Below, in pieces: positions 18,375 through 30,100 of a DNA stretch of 34,874 nt. This DNA comes from Bolinopsis microptera (taxonomy: Eukaryota > Ctenophora > Tentaculata > Lobata > Bolinopsidae): the NCBI RefSeq assembly GCF_026151205.1, contig NW_026971829.1, positions 1 through 34,874 on the forward strand, in the 5' to 3' direction. Numbering within the stretch: position 1 is the stretch's first letter; every line of letters begins with the position of its first letter. The notes beneath the pieces were generated by a model. It was not told the DNA's origin. It worked only from the letters and a program-made list of their open reading frames with translations, and ran no database searches. Both the position numbers and the translations under genes were made by a program.

Positions 18375-20097
18375 GAGTTTGGGCATGGCGTGCTCAGGAC
18401 AACTGCATCGAGTGCGTCTTCCTCCAGCTCAGCATTGATGTTATCGTTTGTCGGAGTGTAGCCCGGAACCGTGGTGTTCTGGGGTAGCTGTTCCATAAAT
18501 CTGCCTAGACCAACTTTGAAACTGTCTAGCAATGTGATACTCCGGAGCTCCGATGGGAGCACGTTGAAGAGCTGAGCTGCCCTAACTCTAAAGGCTGTTG
18601 TCGTAATCTGTTCTTACCGACAACTGTGCGTTTTTGTTCATGGCTGGGATCTCGTGCCTTAATACCATGCCTTTGAATGAGACTTGAACTCGAAGCCCGT
18701 ATCGTTCGAGCATGTTCATAAAGAATTTTCCATACATAATAAAAGAATAACGCTCTCTCCGCCTCTGAAGGGGACATCAACTTAAGCTTCTTCAGCCTGT
18801 CCCAGTACTGGAGATCACGGCAGCCAGATATCTTTCTAGTAAAGGGATCTGCTGTACAGTCTCCAGCTTTTGTATCTCTGTGACTTTGTAGGGTTCCAGA
18901 CTGGACAGCAGTACTCTAGGCTTGGGAGCGAACATGCTTTGTATAAAGTCAGCATGACTACTTGTGACCGGTCTCTAAAGGCACTCAATGTCCAAGCCGC
19001 CATTTTTGCCTAGCTCCTGAACTGTCTTCTCAATGTGAGGACCCCATGACCTACTGCTGCTATCATACTCGCCAAAGGTCTCTGACAGTTTCCTGAGGTG
19101 ATAGGGCGTGTCCTTATTGTGTAGTAAGACTCAACAGTCTCTGGTAGAACGGGACTCGCTTAGAGCTTTTGATCCATCAGGGGTAGTTTACAACCTCAAT
19201 ACTTCTGTTCGTGCGTACTCCAGTTGTTAACACGTGACTCACTCGATGACTATTTGAGATTCATCTTGCAGAACTCCACACTTCTCATTCCTTCGTATAG
19301 CCCAAATCACTGGTAATGCGGCTGCAAAGCTGATGCCGTTTCTTTAGGCTAATGCTGTTCAACACATCTTTGTTGTACAATAAAATAAGAATCGGTCCCA
19401 TAGTCTGTCCCTTGTGGCTCCCCCACTTGCCACAGCTGAAGGATGTTTTGCGACCGGCATCATCGACTGTGGGGTGTCTGGGTGAGCAAAAACTCTTGTG
19501 ATCCACCTTAAAACATGACCACAATTCCGTATCGACCAAGCTTGGCTACACACTGCTGGTCGTCGTGGTCAAAAGCTTGGCAATGTCCGAGGTAATCACA
19601 TCATCATCGTCGTCCATTGGTCTTGAGTTAGAGATTCTGTGCATGTGACTGGAGATGCTGCTCTGGCAACTCCCTCTTTTTGATGTCCCCCGCTGTTCGT
19701 ATGATCCATCTTGTTTCTCTTCCAAATACGAACAAGTTTTCCTCTGATTTTCAACCGCTCGAATGTCGTATATATGTGTGAGGTTAAAGACACTGGTCCT
19801 ATAGTTGCTGTCCGTTCGTCCCCCTTTCTTTTAGAAGGGGGATTATATTGGTCTATAAGGCCGCTGGGATAACCCACTGCTGAACGAGTCCGGCCAGAGA
19901 GTGTACGGTCTGCAAGTGTTCGTTGCAGCTGGGGGTATCCTAGCAGAATCTCTCCATTTAGGTGCGTCCGAATAGGGATCCATTCTCCTAATGCTGCCAA
20001 TGATATCTTTTCTGTGATGCTTTAGCTTCGTTTGATATCCATTCCAGTGCCCTGAGGTATTCCTTTGGCTCTTCATACAGTCATCAAGATCGGCCAC
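18331..20097 (-). pseudogene. Degenerate LINE reverse transcriptase (CR1/L2-like)
   Basis: Non-LTR retrotransposon remnant read in several frames on the minus strand. In order: PVSLTSHIYTTFERLKIRG (fingers, about 19800), SHKGQTMGPILILLYNKDVL (palm, about 19390-19430, normally VPQGSVLGPLLF...), LTLYKACSLPSLEYCCPVW (thumb, about 18900-18960), then GCRDLQYWDRLKKLKLMSPS and ALFFYYVWKILYEHART (18700-18830), ELRSITLLDSFKVGLGRFME (about 18490-18560) and GYTPTNDN. The YADD catalytic box is not recognisable. It has the same strand as the KH gene just downstream and may lie in one of its introns. Inactive. Confidence 0.85.
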
Positions 20098-20157
20098 TCA
20101 TAGGTGTACTAAATTCCTGCTGTACTGCTTCTGAGTAACTAACACGTTTTTTTCTGT

Positions 20158-20205
20158 GACCAGTTACCTAGAGTTACCAGGGTTACCATTACCAGGGTTT
20201 TAAGT
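20158..20205. repeat. GTTACC minisatellite, third locus
   Basis: Short degenerate copy of the GTTACC(AGG) repeat, upstream of the LINE remnant. Confidence 0.75.
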
Positions 20206-20222
20206 AGCAGCTACTGAGTTAC

Positions 20223-20391
20223 TACTTGGACCCCCGGGGCTTGTTCTTCACTGGCATCCTCTGGGATTTCCGTCTAGATTTCTTAGACTGCAAGTCCTTT
20301 TTGCACCGCTTGAGGCACGGGCTATTTGCAGGGAAAAGGTTTCGGTTAGCGATTTTGGATCGTGAACATGAGCAAATATGACAGCACGTAC
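20223..20391 (-). other. Possible terminal exon, Cys-rich with basic tail
   Basis: Tentative. After a possible acceptor (TTTTCAAAAG at 20392) one frame reads TCCHICSCSRSKIANRN, FPANSPCLKRCKKDLQ and a Lys/Arg-rich end to a TAG at 20223. The clustered cysteines (CC..C.C, then C..C) and basic tail look protein-like. I do not recognise a family. An alternative frame is also open here. Confidence 0.3.
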
Positions 20392-20611
20392 CTTTTGAAA
20401 ATAGTGTTAATTTGGGGTGACGAGATGAACATGTCGTCTAGATATTTTGTGACGAGAATTGGTGTCCGTAGATGGAAACAGAATATCTAATTGATTACCA
20501 ACACGAAGAATCGTACATGGCCAGGACGAACATAAGATCCCCAAACATTTCAAAAAATTAAAATAGAAACAGAGGAGAAGGTTTCAAACACTAAATTAGA
20601 CATTCATTCTC

Positions 20612-20842
20612 TCACGCCTCTGCCTCCTCGTCCATCATCACGTTCCTCATCTTCACTGTCTGCATCTCCTCTTTCGCCATCATGTCCCTCTCCCACTGTT
20701 TCCATTTCCTCCTGCTGTTTCTGACCTCTCTTTCTGTGACTACCTTAGGATCGACTTCACGGTGATGGACCTTTGAAGCCTCGTGGAGTTCGTGATGGCT
20801 GCCATAGACGCTCTTACTGCCTCCACTCTTCTCTTCGATGAT
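20612..20842 (-). other. Possible terminal exon of an unrecognised charged protein
   Basis: A strong acceptor (GTTCATCTCAG|ATAACG) is followed by a highly charged frame: NVIIEEKSGGSKSVYGSHHE, HHREVDPKVVTEREVRNSRR, KWKQWERDMMAKEEMQ and a stop at 20612. It can join in phase 1 to an open stretch at about 20970-21095 (RGSLNNIKRRLTPQRVPQTP ... GGAILRYE) through a weak GTCTTG donor. It looks coiled-coil-like. No function is suggested. Confidence 0.35.
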
Positions 20843-21169
20843 AACGTTATCTGAGATGAACGTAATTGGGAGCATTTAGGTTTTAGTTTTCAAGGGTCAT
20901 TCTCTGTACTAGTAGTCTAACCTGCTCGTAGCTTGCTTTCACTGCAATCAAGACCTTCGTACCGTAAAATAGCTCCGCCTACGTCTCTCGTACTTGGTGT
21001 TTGGGGAACTCTTTGCGGAGTGAGTCTCCTCTTGATGTTGTTCAAAGAACCTCTTTGGGTGCTCGGTGTGTGGTAGTCTGTGTACTTACGTTGCAATTAT
21101 CCGAGCTCTCTGTCGTTTGAAATTGCGATTATTGTGCCAGTTTGCTGCTACCGCGTAGTTAGCCGTGGC

Positions 21170-22900
21170 GTTGGACTTTACATCCTATACAAGTCAACTT
21201 AGGAGGATGATCGTATGGGACCCAATCTCTGACCAAATTCAAGGATTCGAGCATGATGATCAGACAAAATGGAAGACATGTTTATTACTATGGGTTCATT
21301 ACGCGGGTAAAGATCTGTAAATAGACGACAGAGAGAGTGGTGAATATGGACAAGTAAATATTTATGGCTGTCATCATCTTTAATATCATCTGGCACTTCG
21401 CGTGTGGGAGCAATAGTCCTCGTTCTACGGCTTATGCATGATGGCTAAATTGAGAATCATATAGTTCTCGAAGACGAAGAGGAGAAGACAAGGAGTTGGT
21501 TCAGCTGCAGGCCAGCTGCTTGGCTAAGGAAAAAGAAATACAGTTGGTTAAGACGTCGGTTAAGGATAAAAAACAGGGCATACAACGTAGTCAGGGATTT
21601 AGACTACAGTCAGCGTACAACAATAACATGCTTGGGTACGTCGGCAACAGAACATCCTGAAGAAGTGGATTAAGATGGGGCGCAAAGAAGGACAGGACAA
21701 GAACCTATTGTGTTTGGGTTATAGAAGAGGGAGATACAGCTTCCAGCGCTATAACCGCAGTCTGGATGAGATGGGAAAACCCTTCTGCGAGCGTCGAGAT
21801 CGCGAAAGCCAGTAGTTCGACTATCCCCAGTAAAGATCACTGTCCCAACTCAACAGCGGTGCTACAGAGGCGATGAAAACAGGAAACTTGCTATTGTGAC
21901 CCACAAAAATGTATGGATCTGGCCAGATAGATCTAGCGAAGAACGAACAACAGAAACATCTGGTACCGACCTGATAAATAAGGTTGTAACTGACTTCATC
22001 CGTACCACTAGAGCCGTTTTCGGAAATCTGTAGCCGTGTTTAAGAAACATCCATGTTCGTTTCATGTCGCTCGACACGAAGCAGTATTTGAATGAGTAGT
22101 GTGATCTTAATAGTTTTCGACTTATCGGTTGGTAAAAAGTTTTAATAAGTTATATACGAGTTTTTTCTTTTTTTCTCACTTCATAGTTCTTAATTTGGTT
22201 CATCACTTCAATAGTCATTTAGTTAAATTCCGAGTGAAGTGACGGTTTTGAGACTTTGGCGGCCATAACCTCTTTTTAAATTAGTTGCCTCTGTACTTGT
22301 TTCACTGACCCACGCTTTATACATTACCATTGTTACTTTTCGGCCCATTTTATAGGTTTTGGTCGTTTGCTGTCATTTGTAGATTTGCTATTTTGGAAAA
22401 GTTTCAAAGCTTATCTATGTGTGCCAGCGGATCGAGGACCTCAGTGGTTTGACGCTTCTTTGAACATCTCGTGTGGATCTTCCACTTGGGGGGTATTCTT
22501 GTCCAACGCATCACGCGGTCTTCTTGTAACACTCCTCTAAATTTATCATCCTCATAATCTAGCGCGCCCCAACAGGTCTCAAGAGCGGGATAATAACTGT
22601 TTTTACCCTTATTTTGTTTTTTTAGAGTACTTCTTCGCAACCTCTAAGATCCTCCGGAAGACTCGTCTCGTGAGAGATCAAATACCACCTTATCTTGGTC
22701 CACTCGGGTCACCAGACACACTCGTTCCTTCCCACTCTCACCAACTTGTTTATTGACCTAGACGCTTTCTCGAAACTCTGACATGAGATCTTACCTTTCT
22801 GTCATCGGATTCAAGTAATTGACATAGGCGCCCCATCCTCAGCGATCTGAACAACAGGTACCACACAACCTCGTCCAGCCGCTGGAGCAGATGCGCCCAT
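21170..22900. other. No confident gene; possible LINE or exon remnants
   Basis: A minus-strand frame at 21199-21396 contains NEPIVINMSSILSDHHARIL, whose SDH is reminiscent of the last catalytic motif of LINE endonucleases. The match is too short to decide. Minus-strand frames at 21862-22077 and 22404-22640 are unrecognised. Confidence 0.3.
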
Positions 22901-24070
22901 CCACATTTAAAAATGCCGCATGTGTCTGGTGGATATCATGAATGTGTAGGTATATTACTGTGAAGTTCAAAATATTAATTTAACCAGAATTTTAATTGTT
23001 TAAAGTAACATTGTTTATGAAAATGAATTAATTATTGGAAAAATCTGATTAAAAATTGAAACTCTTGATCGACAAAATATGAATGCGTACAAATTTAATC
23101 TTCTTTAACAAGCACACTACAGTGTACAAATTATACCACATAATTCGGATTACTATTAAGTGAAACCAACAAATAAAGTGTAATCCAAAAGTGTAGGTAA
23201 ATCTAGGAAGTTGACATTCTAGAAAATAAAATTCTTGAAAAATTATGTCCTTTCACAGCCTTTTTGTATCTTTGTAATAAATGCAGAGACTCCGAAAGTA
23301 AATCACTGAAATGATATTATACAGACTTAAATATAATGGAGAAGCAGTCGCGAATGCATAATCGTTGAATTTAAGGACTGTGAATAATTAATAATAGAAT
23401 ACTATGGGATTATTTAGGTTGACAGATGGTGACGAAGTGAACCTGGTAGAATAGTTTATTTAACATTGGAAATTGGCAGCTATATACTATTGTAAGTTAT
23501 TGTAACGGTATTGAAACCGCGTCGACAACTTATTGTTTTGAAACACTGACTGAGACGCTCACGTCGTCACCAAACTATCAATCGAATTGATCGACCCCCT
23601 CATAGAGCGAAGAAAGATAACTCTAGTATTGAATATATTAATTAAAGAATATTATTAAATAAAAACTCTCTGGCAAGGTCAAATTTTGATATTTAACTTG
23701 TCTGTCACAATGAATTTTATCCTCGTTTACTTTTATGCAAGACTATTAAATTTGTTTGATTAAGTTTCAAATTTCAAAAAAACGTTAGTACATTTTATGC
23801 ATCTTAGAAGTCAAACATACAATTTTTCCATTATTTGGAAACCCTAATAAATCAATTTCTCTTTATCAATATTGCTTAATAGTAATTAAGCGGACTACGA
23901 AGTGTCGTAGTACGTACTTTAAATTTTAAGCTGACTACCAAACTGGTGTAAAAAGCTTTCATAAACAAATGTCCACATTTAACTACTTAGTATAATAAAA
24001 AATACCAGGGTGGAACAACGTATAATCGCAATAATTGTAGCATTATCAAAGCAAGTGAAACACACTCAAT
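22900..24070. other. AT-rich non-coding
   Basis: AT-rich sequence without a long open frame, RNA gene or clear repeat. I see nothing in it. Confidence 0.5.
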
Positions 24071-24137
24071 GTCCGTTCGGAGGGGGGGGGTAGGTGAGCC
24101 TGTGCACGGGACGTCACAATCGCAACCAGATCAACGG

Positions 24138-24190
24138 ACGGCACACACCATATCACGTGACGTCCACACACCATACCACGTGACCTCCCA
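24138..24190. promoter_or_regulatory. Tandem CACGTGAC boxes
   Basis: Two consecutive near-identical units of about 22 bp, CACACCATATCACGTGACGT and CACACCATACCACGTGACCT, each holding a CACGTG E-box (the first also TCACGTGA). Such sites bind bHLH-zipper factors (USF/MITF/MYC-type). The target gene is unknown. Confidence 0.5.
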
Positions 24191-24369
24191 AACAAGTCTC
24201 TAATCCATTAATGTAAAGCTATGACTCGACGATGCCCTTGAATTTACAGGCGGGTAGCGGGTCTTCGGGTACCTAGTTCACCGTCATTAGTAACGTACGC
24301 TCCTGATTCCGATGTTCTGTTCGTGCCTGAACGCTCTTACCTGAAGAGAGAATGTAGTGACTAAAGACT

Positions 24370-24485
24370 GAGTGGGAGCCGGATAACGATAATTAAGTAT
24401 AAGAACTATTAATTAACTATAATATCTAAATTAACTTTAATTAACTATAATTAACTATAATTAACTAAATTAACTATAATTATCT
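24370..24485. repeat. TTAACTATAA tandem repeat
   Basis: Degenerate AT repeat of about 10-11 bp (TTAACTATAA). A short piece of the same repeat (TTTAACTATAATTAAC) recurs at 24730-24746, so the 245 bp between, which holds an 80-codon minus-strand frame of unknown nature (24480-24722), may be an insertion. Confidence 0.6.
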
Positions 24486-24749
24486 AGGAGTATTGGCTGA
24501 TAGCACAGGGTAAGGCCTACACGGTCCGCCGCTAACAGCCCAATACCTGTTTTCAGCGGTACAGGGACTAAAAGAAGCTAAACTAGTAACGGGGGTCATA
24601 GCCATTACACTATAAACTTTTCCATCTTGAATATATTCCAACCAAAAGGAAAATTGCCTTGGTGTGTTGAATCTACCAAGGCGCGTCAAGGTGTACAATC
24701 CAAGCGAAATCCGAAGAATCATTCCAGTTTATTTAACTATAATTAACAA

Positions 24750-26200
24750 GGGGGGCTCTAGAAAGTATAAACAGATTAATAAAATGATCTGAAGGAGATG
24801 GTTGCTTGCAGTACAGCATGCCAACAGGTATTAACTAGAAGTAAGACATTAGACACCACAGGGTGGTTTTTTGGTACTTAATTCTAGTACCAGTAATATG
24901 CTACATGTATTGCTAGTGTGAGGCTAGAACTCTTAGTACAAACTTGGATGTTAAAGGATTGATATTAGAAATACTGGTAAAAATAATAGATTGTTCACGA
25001 AGAGCGAGAGATAGCCACAAGTTGATATCTAGGAGAAACCTCTACCTTTTCAAATGAATGGCCTTGTTTCGTTACATTCAGAGTGCAGTTTTTTGTTGTC
25101 TCTACGTTGGTATAATCCTAAGAATAATAAAAAAAATTTAAAATCGGTTTTTTAAAATATAGTTTGTAGAGGTTAACGGCATCAAAACTATATAACGTAC
25201 AAATATTTGGGTGCTTTTGGGAGATGAATAAAAATGGGGGAGGGCGATGTGATGATAAAGACCTTATACAAATAGTTTTTTTAAATTCGTTAAACAGAGG
25301 AATAGATCATGTGCATTAAATTGTGCAATTGCACTGTGCTTTGTCTTTGTCCGTCGAAGAAACGAAATGTCAACCGATAGAATCGGATCACAAGCCCAGA
25401 AAACTGTTAGAACACCAATATTCATAGACCACAATTCGTTTTGGGGGCTGAAGAGTGAGGAGTGATTGGGAGCCACAAAAGCTCACAGTCAAATGCTGAG
25501 AGCACGAATAACACACCATTTTCAGGTCCGAACCCACAATCTACAGTACCCATTACTCACATGTCATACACCGTACAGTCAATCCCACAGTTCTAGTGTG
25601 CAGAACCACAAAACTGACAGTTTCAGCTCACACTTCATGCAACACTAACTCTCCTGAATATACAAGGGGGCTTGCCGCTTGGTCGGAAGTTCCTGATATA
25701 TATATGAAATAAACTGATCGGCAATGTTTAATTGTAATAATGTTACTTTGTAATTATGTTTCTTTGGAATGAATGCTTTACTTTGCTCTTTGAAATAAAT
25801 GCTTACTTTTTAATATGGCTTTGTAATAATGCTTACTTAGTATTAAAACCAGCGAACATAACATTTGTTGTGCTTTGAACCATCCCTTTCATTTAAAGTC
25901 CCGTGATGCTTGACACAAACCGGAGTTGATTTCACCTCAAAAAGCAAACGCTTTATTTCAAACTCGCACAAATCCCATTTCATGCTGTGTAATATACATG
26001 ACACACTCAGGGTGTCCCGTTGATGGTGAAAATAAGATGTCCCTGGACACCCTGCGGTCAATGCTGTCATCCCACCTGTCGATTGTAACTGTCGTTATTA
26101 CTATCCGACCACATAAACCAAAAATAGCCACATTCTAACGGCATATCCAGCTCCGTAACTTGATTGAGGATTGCCAAGTGGGTCCAGAAAACGCGTTTAC
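24750..26200. other. Mostly non-coding stretch
   Basis: No recognisable gene. 25700-25845 has degenerate repeats around TTTGTAATAATGCTTACTT. 26000-26060 contains an inverted pair, CAGGGTGTCCC and CTGGACACCCTG. Short frames at 25466-25648 and 25843-26138 are not gene-like. Confidence 0.4.
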
Positions 26201-26210
26201 CGAGGAGAAC

Positions 26211-26282
26211 TTTCCCGCTAACTGCGGGAAATGTGAGAGTGAGCGTGAAACACGTGGCGTCACGTGAATTGTGACTCACGTG
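26211..26282. promoter_or_regulatory. E2F-like inverted pair plus three CACGTG E-boxes
   Basis: TTTCCCGC (26211-26218) and GCGGGAAA (26224-26231) form an inverted pair of E2F/DP consensus sites. They are followed within 20 bp by three CACGTG E-boxes at 26251, 26261 and 26277; the last two read TCACGTGA. Also TGACGTC at 26295. This density in 90 bp looks like a promoter or enhancer. No gene could be placed next to it: a 76-codon plus frame at 26564-26794 is unrecognised and lacks an early ATG. Confidence 0.5.
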
Positions 26283-27111
26283 AGGTCAACATCACTGACG
26301 TCTTCAACCTTTTGACGGCCCTGGAGTGCATTAGGTGCTCAAAAACCGCAGTCTAGTTTCAGTTTCTTGGCACAACTGAAACTTTAGAGCAAGTGGGTTA
26401 ACTGGAACGCCATTAGGGTTGAGAATTTACCATCTTCTGGGAGTAAAAGAGTTGTTAGTGAAAATGTGTTAAAATGTGTTATAAGGTTTAAAATGTGACA
26501 TCTCTTGAATGGTATCATTTAGAAATCTGTGTATAAAATATTGCAAGAACCCCTCTTATAATATTGTTAGTGAGCCTGTTGTTTTTTGGAGTTGCTAGAA
26601 TATCCAAGCAATTTTATTCGAAGCTTCTATATTTTCACGCAGAAAATGTTAGATCAACTGCCCAACAATCCTCTGTCAACATAGGTACGAATAAACGCAT
26701 CACAGTGGTGACATGTACTAATAATGATGCTCCTGCCATTTTATCAATACAATTTGAACCAAAGAACGAAAACATTATCTCTCCAATGTCCTAGATCCCG
26801 GTAGATCACTGTCAGCCCAATATTTCTCTGATACATCATTATTTTGTTGAAGACTACGGATCAAGTTCAGGTACTGACACAGTCCTTACTCGGTCTCGTG
26901 TCACAGAAATTCCTATAATTAGTTATAAGTTAATCAGTAATTAGTTAATTATTAGTATGATTAGTGTAACTGCCTAGGTAAGGGCCGCTAACGATTATCT
27001 TACTGAACACTTTTTTGGATTTGTCCGACTGGGGGGGTATAGAATGACTAAATCAACATCGATTATACGTTGGTACGTGTCTCAAACCCAGCGACCATAT
27101 ACCATTACATG

Positions 27112-27142
27112 CCCCCCCCCCACCCCCCCCCCCCCCCCCCCC
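27112..27142. repeat. Poly-C tract at the texture boundary
   Basis: About 30 C with one interrupting A. Everything to its left has normal complexity; everything to its right is homopolymer-rich. Confidence 0.95.
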
Positions 27143-30100
27143 TCCCACATTTATTCCCCCAAACAAAACCTGTTTCTAATAAGAAACCCCAAAAAAACAA
27201 CGGGGGCTCCGGTTCGGGTTTTTTTTTTTTGAAGTCCCATTATTCCCTTGGGGAGTTCTCCGCCGAAATTTTGGAATCCCCCACGTCGTTTTTTAAAAGC
27301 CGTTTGAAGTGGATTAGGGCTAAATATTTCCCTGGGGGGGGAACGGTTGGGTTTTTAAAAAGAAACTACTTTTTATGATTCTGGGGGGGGTTGAACACAT
27401 GGAACGTCCCAGTGAGTTTGTGGGGACGGGTTCAAAAAAAAAACTCACGTGGGAAGCGCTGATGGGCCCCGGGTTTAAAAAGTATCCAAATTTTCCAACG
27501 CACCCTTCAAACTTCATAAATTAAAGGGGAATTTGGGGGGGTTTTAAAGATTGTTTTACAGAAAAAAAATTCGTAACTATAGTTGGCCCTGTTTGGGTTA
27601 CCTTACCCCCTTTAAAAAAACATGTTTGGATAATAGTCCCGCAAATTTAAAAAAATATTTATTACCGATCGGCGTTCCCCAAGATTACGTCAAAGGATTT
27701 TTCTGAAATAAAACTGAGGTGCCCCGATTTTTTTTTCATTATCCGAGTTCTTTTTCTATCTTTTTTTGGACGGGGCCCCACGGGTTCGGGGGGGGGCGAA
27801 AAGCTGGAAGGGGGGAGTTAAAGAATTTAAAAAATTTTATTACCACAAATGAAATTTTATAAAAGGAATTTTTAAAAAAGTTCAAATTTTTTTTGTATTC
27901 AACCGTTAACAACACTAGCAGCATCTTAAAAAGGGGGGGGGACTGGTTTAAAAAGGATTTACTTTAAATCATCCAGTTTTAAAGTTTTAAACGTCGGGGG
28001 GCCCGAGCTTAAGTTTCGGTTTGTCGTTTAAAGTCGCATTTTTCTCCGTAGTTAAAAAAGTTCCGGTAAGTTCATTTAATATGTATTTTCAGCGTTGAAA
28101 AAAGTTTTTTTAATTTATTAATTTTAATTACAATAAAACATTATTTACTCGATTAGATTCCCCGGGCCATCTCCAAACCGGTTTGCAAACCCCCAAACTT
28201 TACCACTCTTAATGGGAAAATTACAAAGCTTTTTAAAAGCTTTCCCCCTGTTTTAAAAAACCTCGCCCTGGGCCCCCCCCACCTCGGGAAAAAAAATTTT
28301 GTTTCCCCGGGGGGGTATTTACAGGGGGTTCATTTTTAAAAGATTTTTTCTAAATTTTTTTTATTTTGAAATTATTTTTTTTTTTTTTTATTTTTTTTTT
28401 TTTGGGTTTATAGTTCCCCCAAAACGGGGGGGGGTGTTTTGGGGCTTCCCCTTGACAAAATTTTTTTTTTTAAAATTTTCCCGTTTAAAAAATAATAAAT
28501 TAAAACAAAAAAAATAAAAAAACATAACAATCTGGGGCCGCAAAATTGGTTTTTTTTAAAAAACTTCCCCCTTAAAAAAAACTGAGTAAATTTAAAAAAA
28601 AATTTGGATGAAACCCAAAAACCAAAAGTTTCAGACCCGTATTTTTTTTGAGATTTCAAAAATCAAAAATAAAACTGGGTTCAAAATAAAAAGATAAAAA
28701 ACCCAAATTTACAATTAAATCGTTAAAATTTATATTTTCATTTTTTAACATAAAAATATACAATTTACATTAAGTTTTCGGGGCCCCATATTTATGAGTT
28801 TCCCCCAAATTTGGAACTTGGTTTTTTTCTTGGGGGGAAAAAATTTTCCCTTTTTGGGGGAAAACTTAAATTTCAAACAAATTGGGAAGCAAAGCAAAAC
28901 TTTAGGCTAGAAACTTTATTTTAATTGAAAAATATTTCCAGTAAAAAAAAACGTCTTCTTCTTTCTGTAAAAAAAAATTTTTTTAAAAAAAAAATGTTTG
29001 TAAAAAAAATTAAAAAAAGACGGGAAAAGAAATTTAAAAAATTTTTAAAATTTAAAAAAAAAAAACAGAGAAATAAAAAATTTTTGAAAAAATGACCCAA
29101 AAAAAAAAGTAAATTGCAAAAAATGTCAAAAAAACAAAACAAAAAAAATTTCGACCCCAAGGAAAAAAAAATGTAAAAACTAATACAACTAAAAAACTGT
29201 TAACTACCCCATTAAAACTAATTTTTAAAAAAAAACGTAAAAAACTGGTTTTTTTTCAGAATTTTTTCAGTTTTTTTTGTGTAAAAAACTTTTGAAAAAA
29301 TCAGCAAAATTAAAAATTTTCCCCAATTTAATAAAAATTTTTCTGCCTAAAGTTTTTGCTGCTTTCAATTTTTTTTCGCAAGTTTTAAAAAAAGGTCTTT
29401 AAAAGAAAAAAATTTTTTCCCCCAAAAGAAAAATCAAGTTCAAAAAAGCGGGACTAAATATTGGGCCCCCCCCTTTAAAAAAATTTTATCCCAACCCGGG
29501 GGGTTTACCTTTGGGGTTTCCCCCGTATTGGGGGTTACCCGTCAAAATTTTCCCTTTGCTTAGGTGAAAAAACTAAAAAAATCCGGGGAAAAAAAAGTTT
29601 TTTGTTTTTTTTTTTAAAAAAATGGGCAAAAGCTACAGGATTTTTTTTCCAGCAATTTTTTATTTTTTTAACAATTTTTAATTTAAAAAAACAGGGGGCA
29701 TTTTTTTTTTTCCCCAATATTTTTTCCCCTTTGGGACTTTTTTTTTTGGTTGTTTTTACATTTAAGGGATTTCCCCGATCCCCAGTTTTAAAAAACAATG
29801 TTTTTAAAAAAAGTTTTTTTAAGGGGAAAACCCCCTCAAAATTTTTTGAAAAAAAAAAAACATTTTTTGGGGTACTAAAAACCCCCCCCTTTTTTCTTTT
29901 TTCTTTGGGGAATCAGTGGTTGTCTTCATGAAAAATTTTTGTCAGTATTTGAAAAAAACAATAATCTGGGGGGGTTTAAAAACCGGATTTTCAAAGGGGG
30001 GGCACTTCAAATAAAATTTTTTACTGGGTTACTTCAGAAAGCATTAAACCCCTTTAAATCCTCCCCCTCCCAAAACCCCACATCGGGGGATCCCTCCCCA

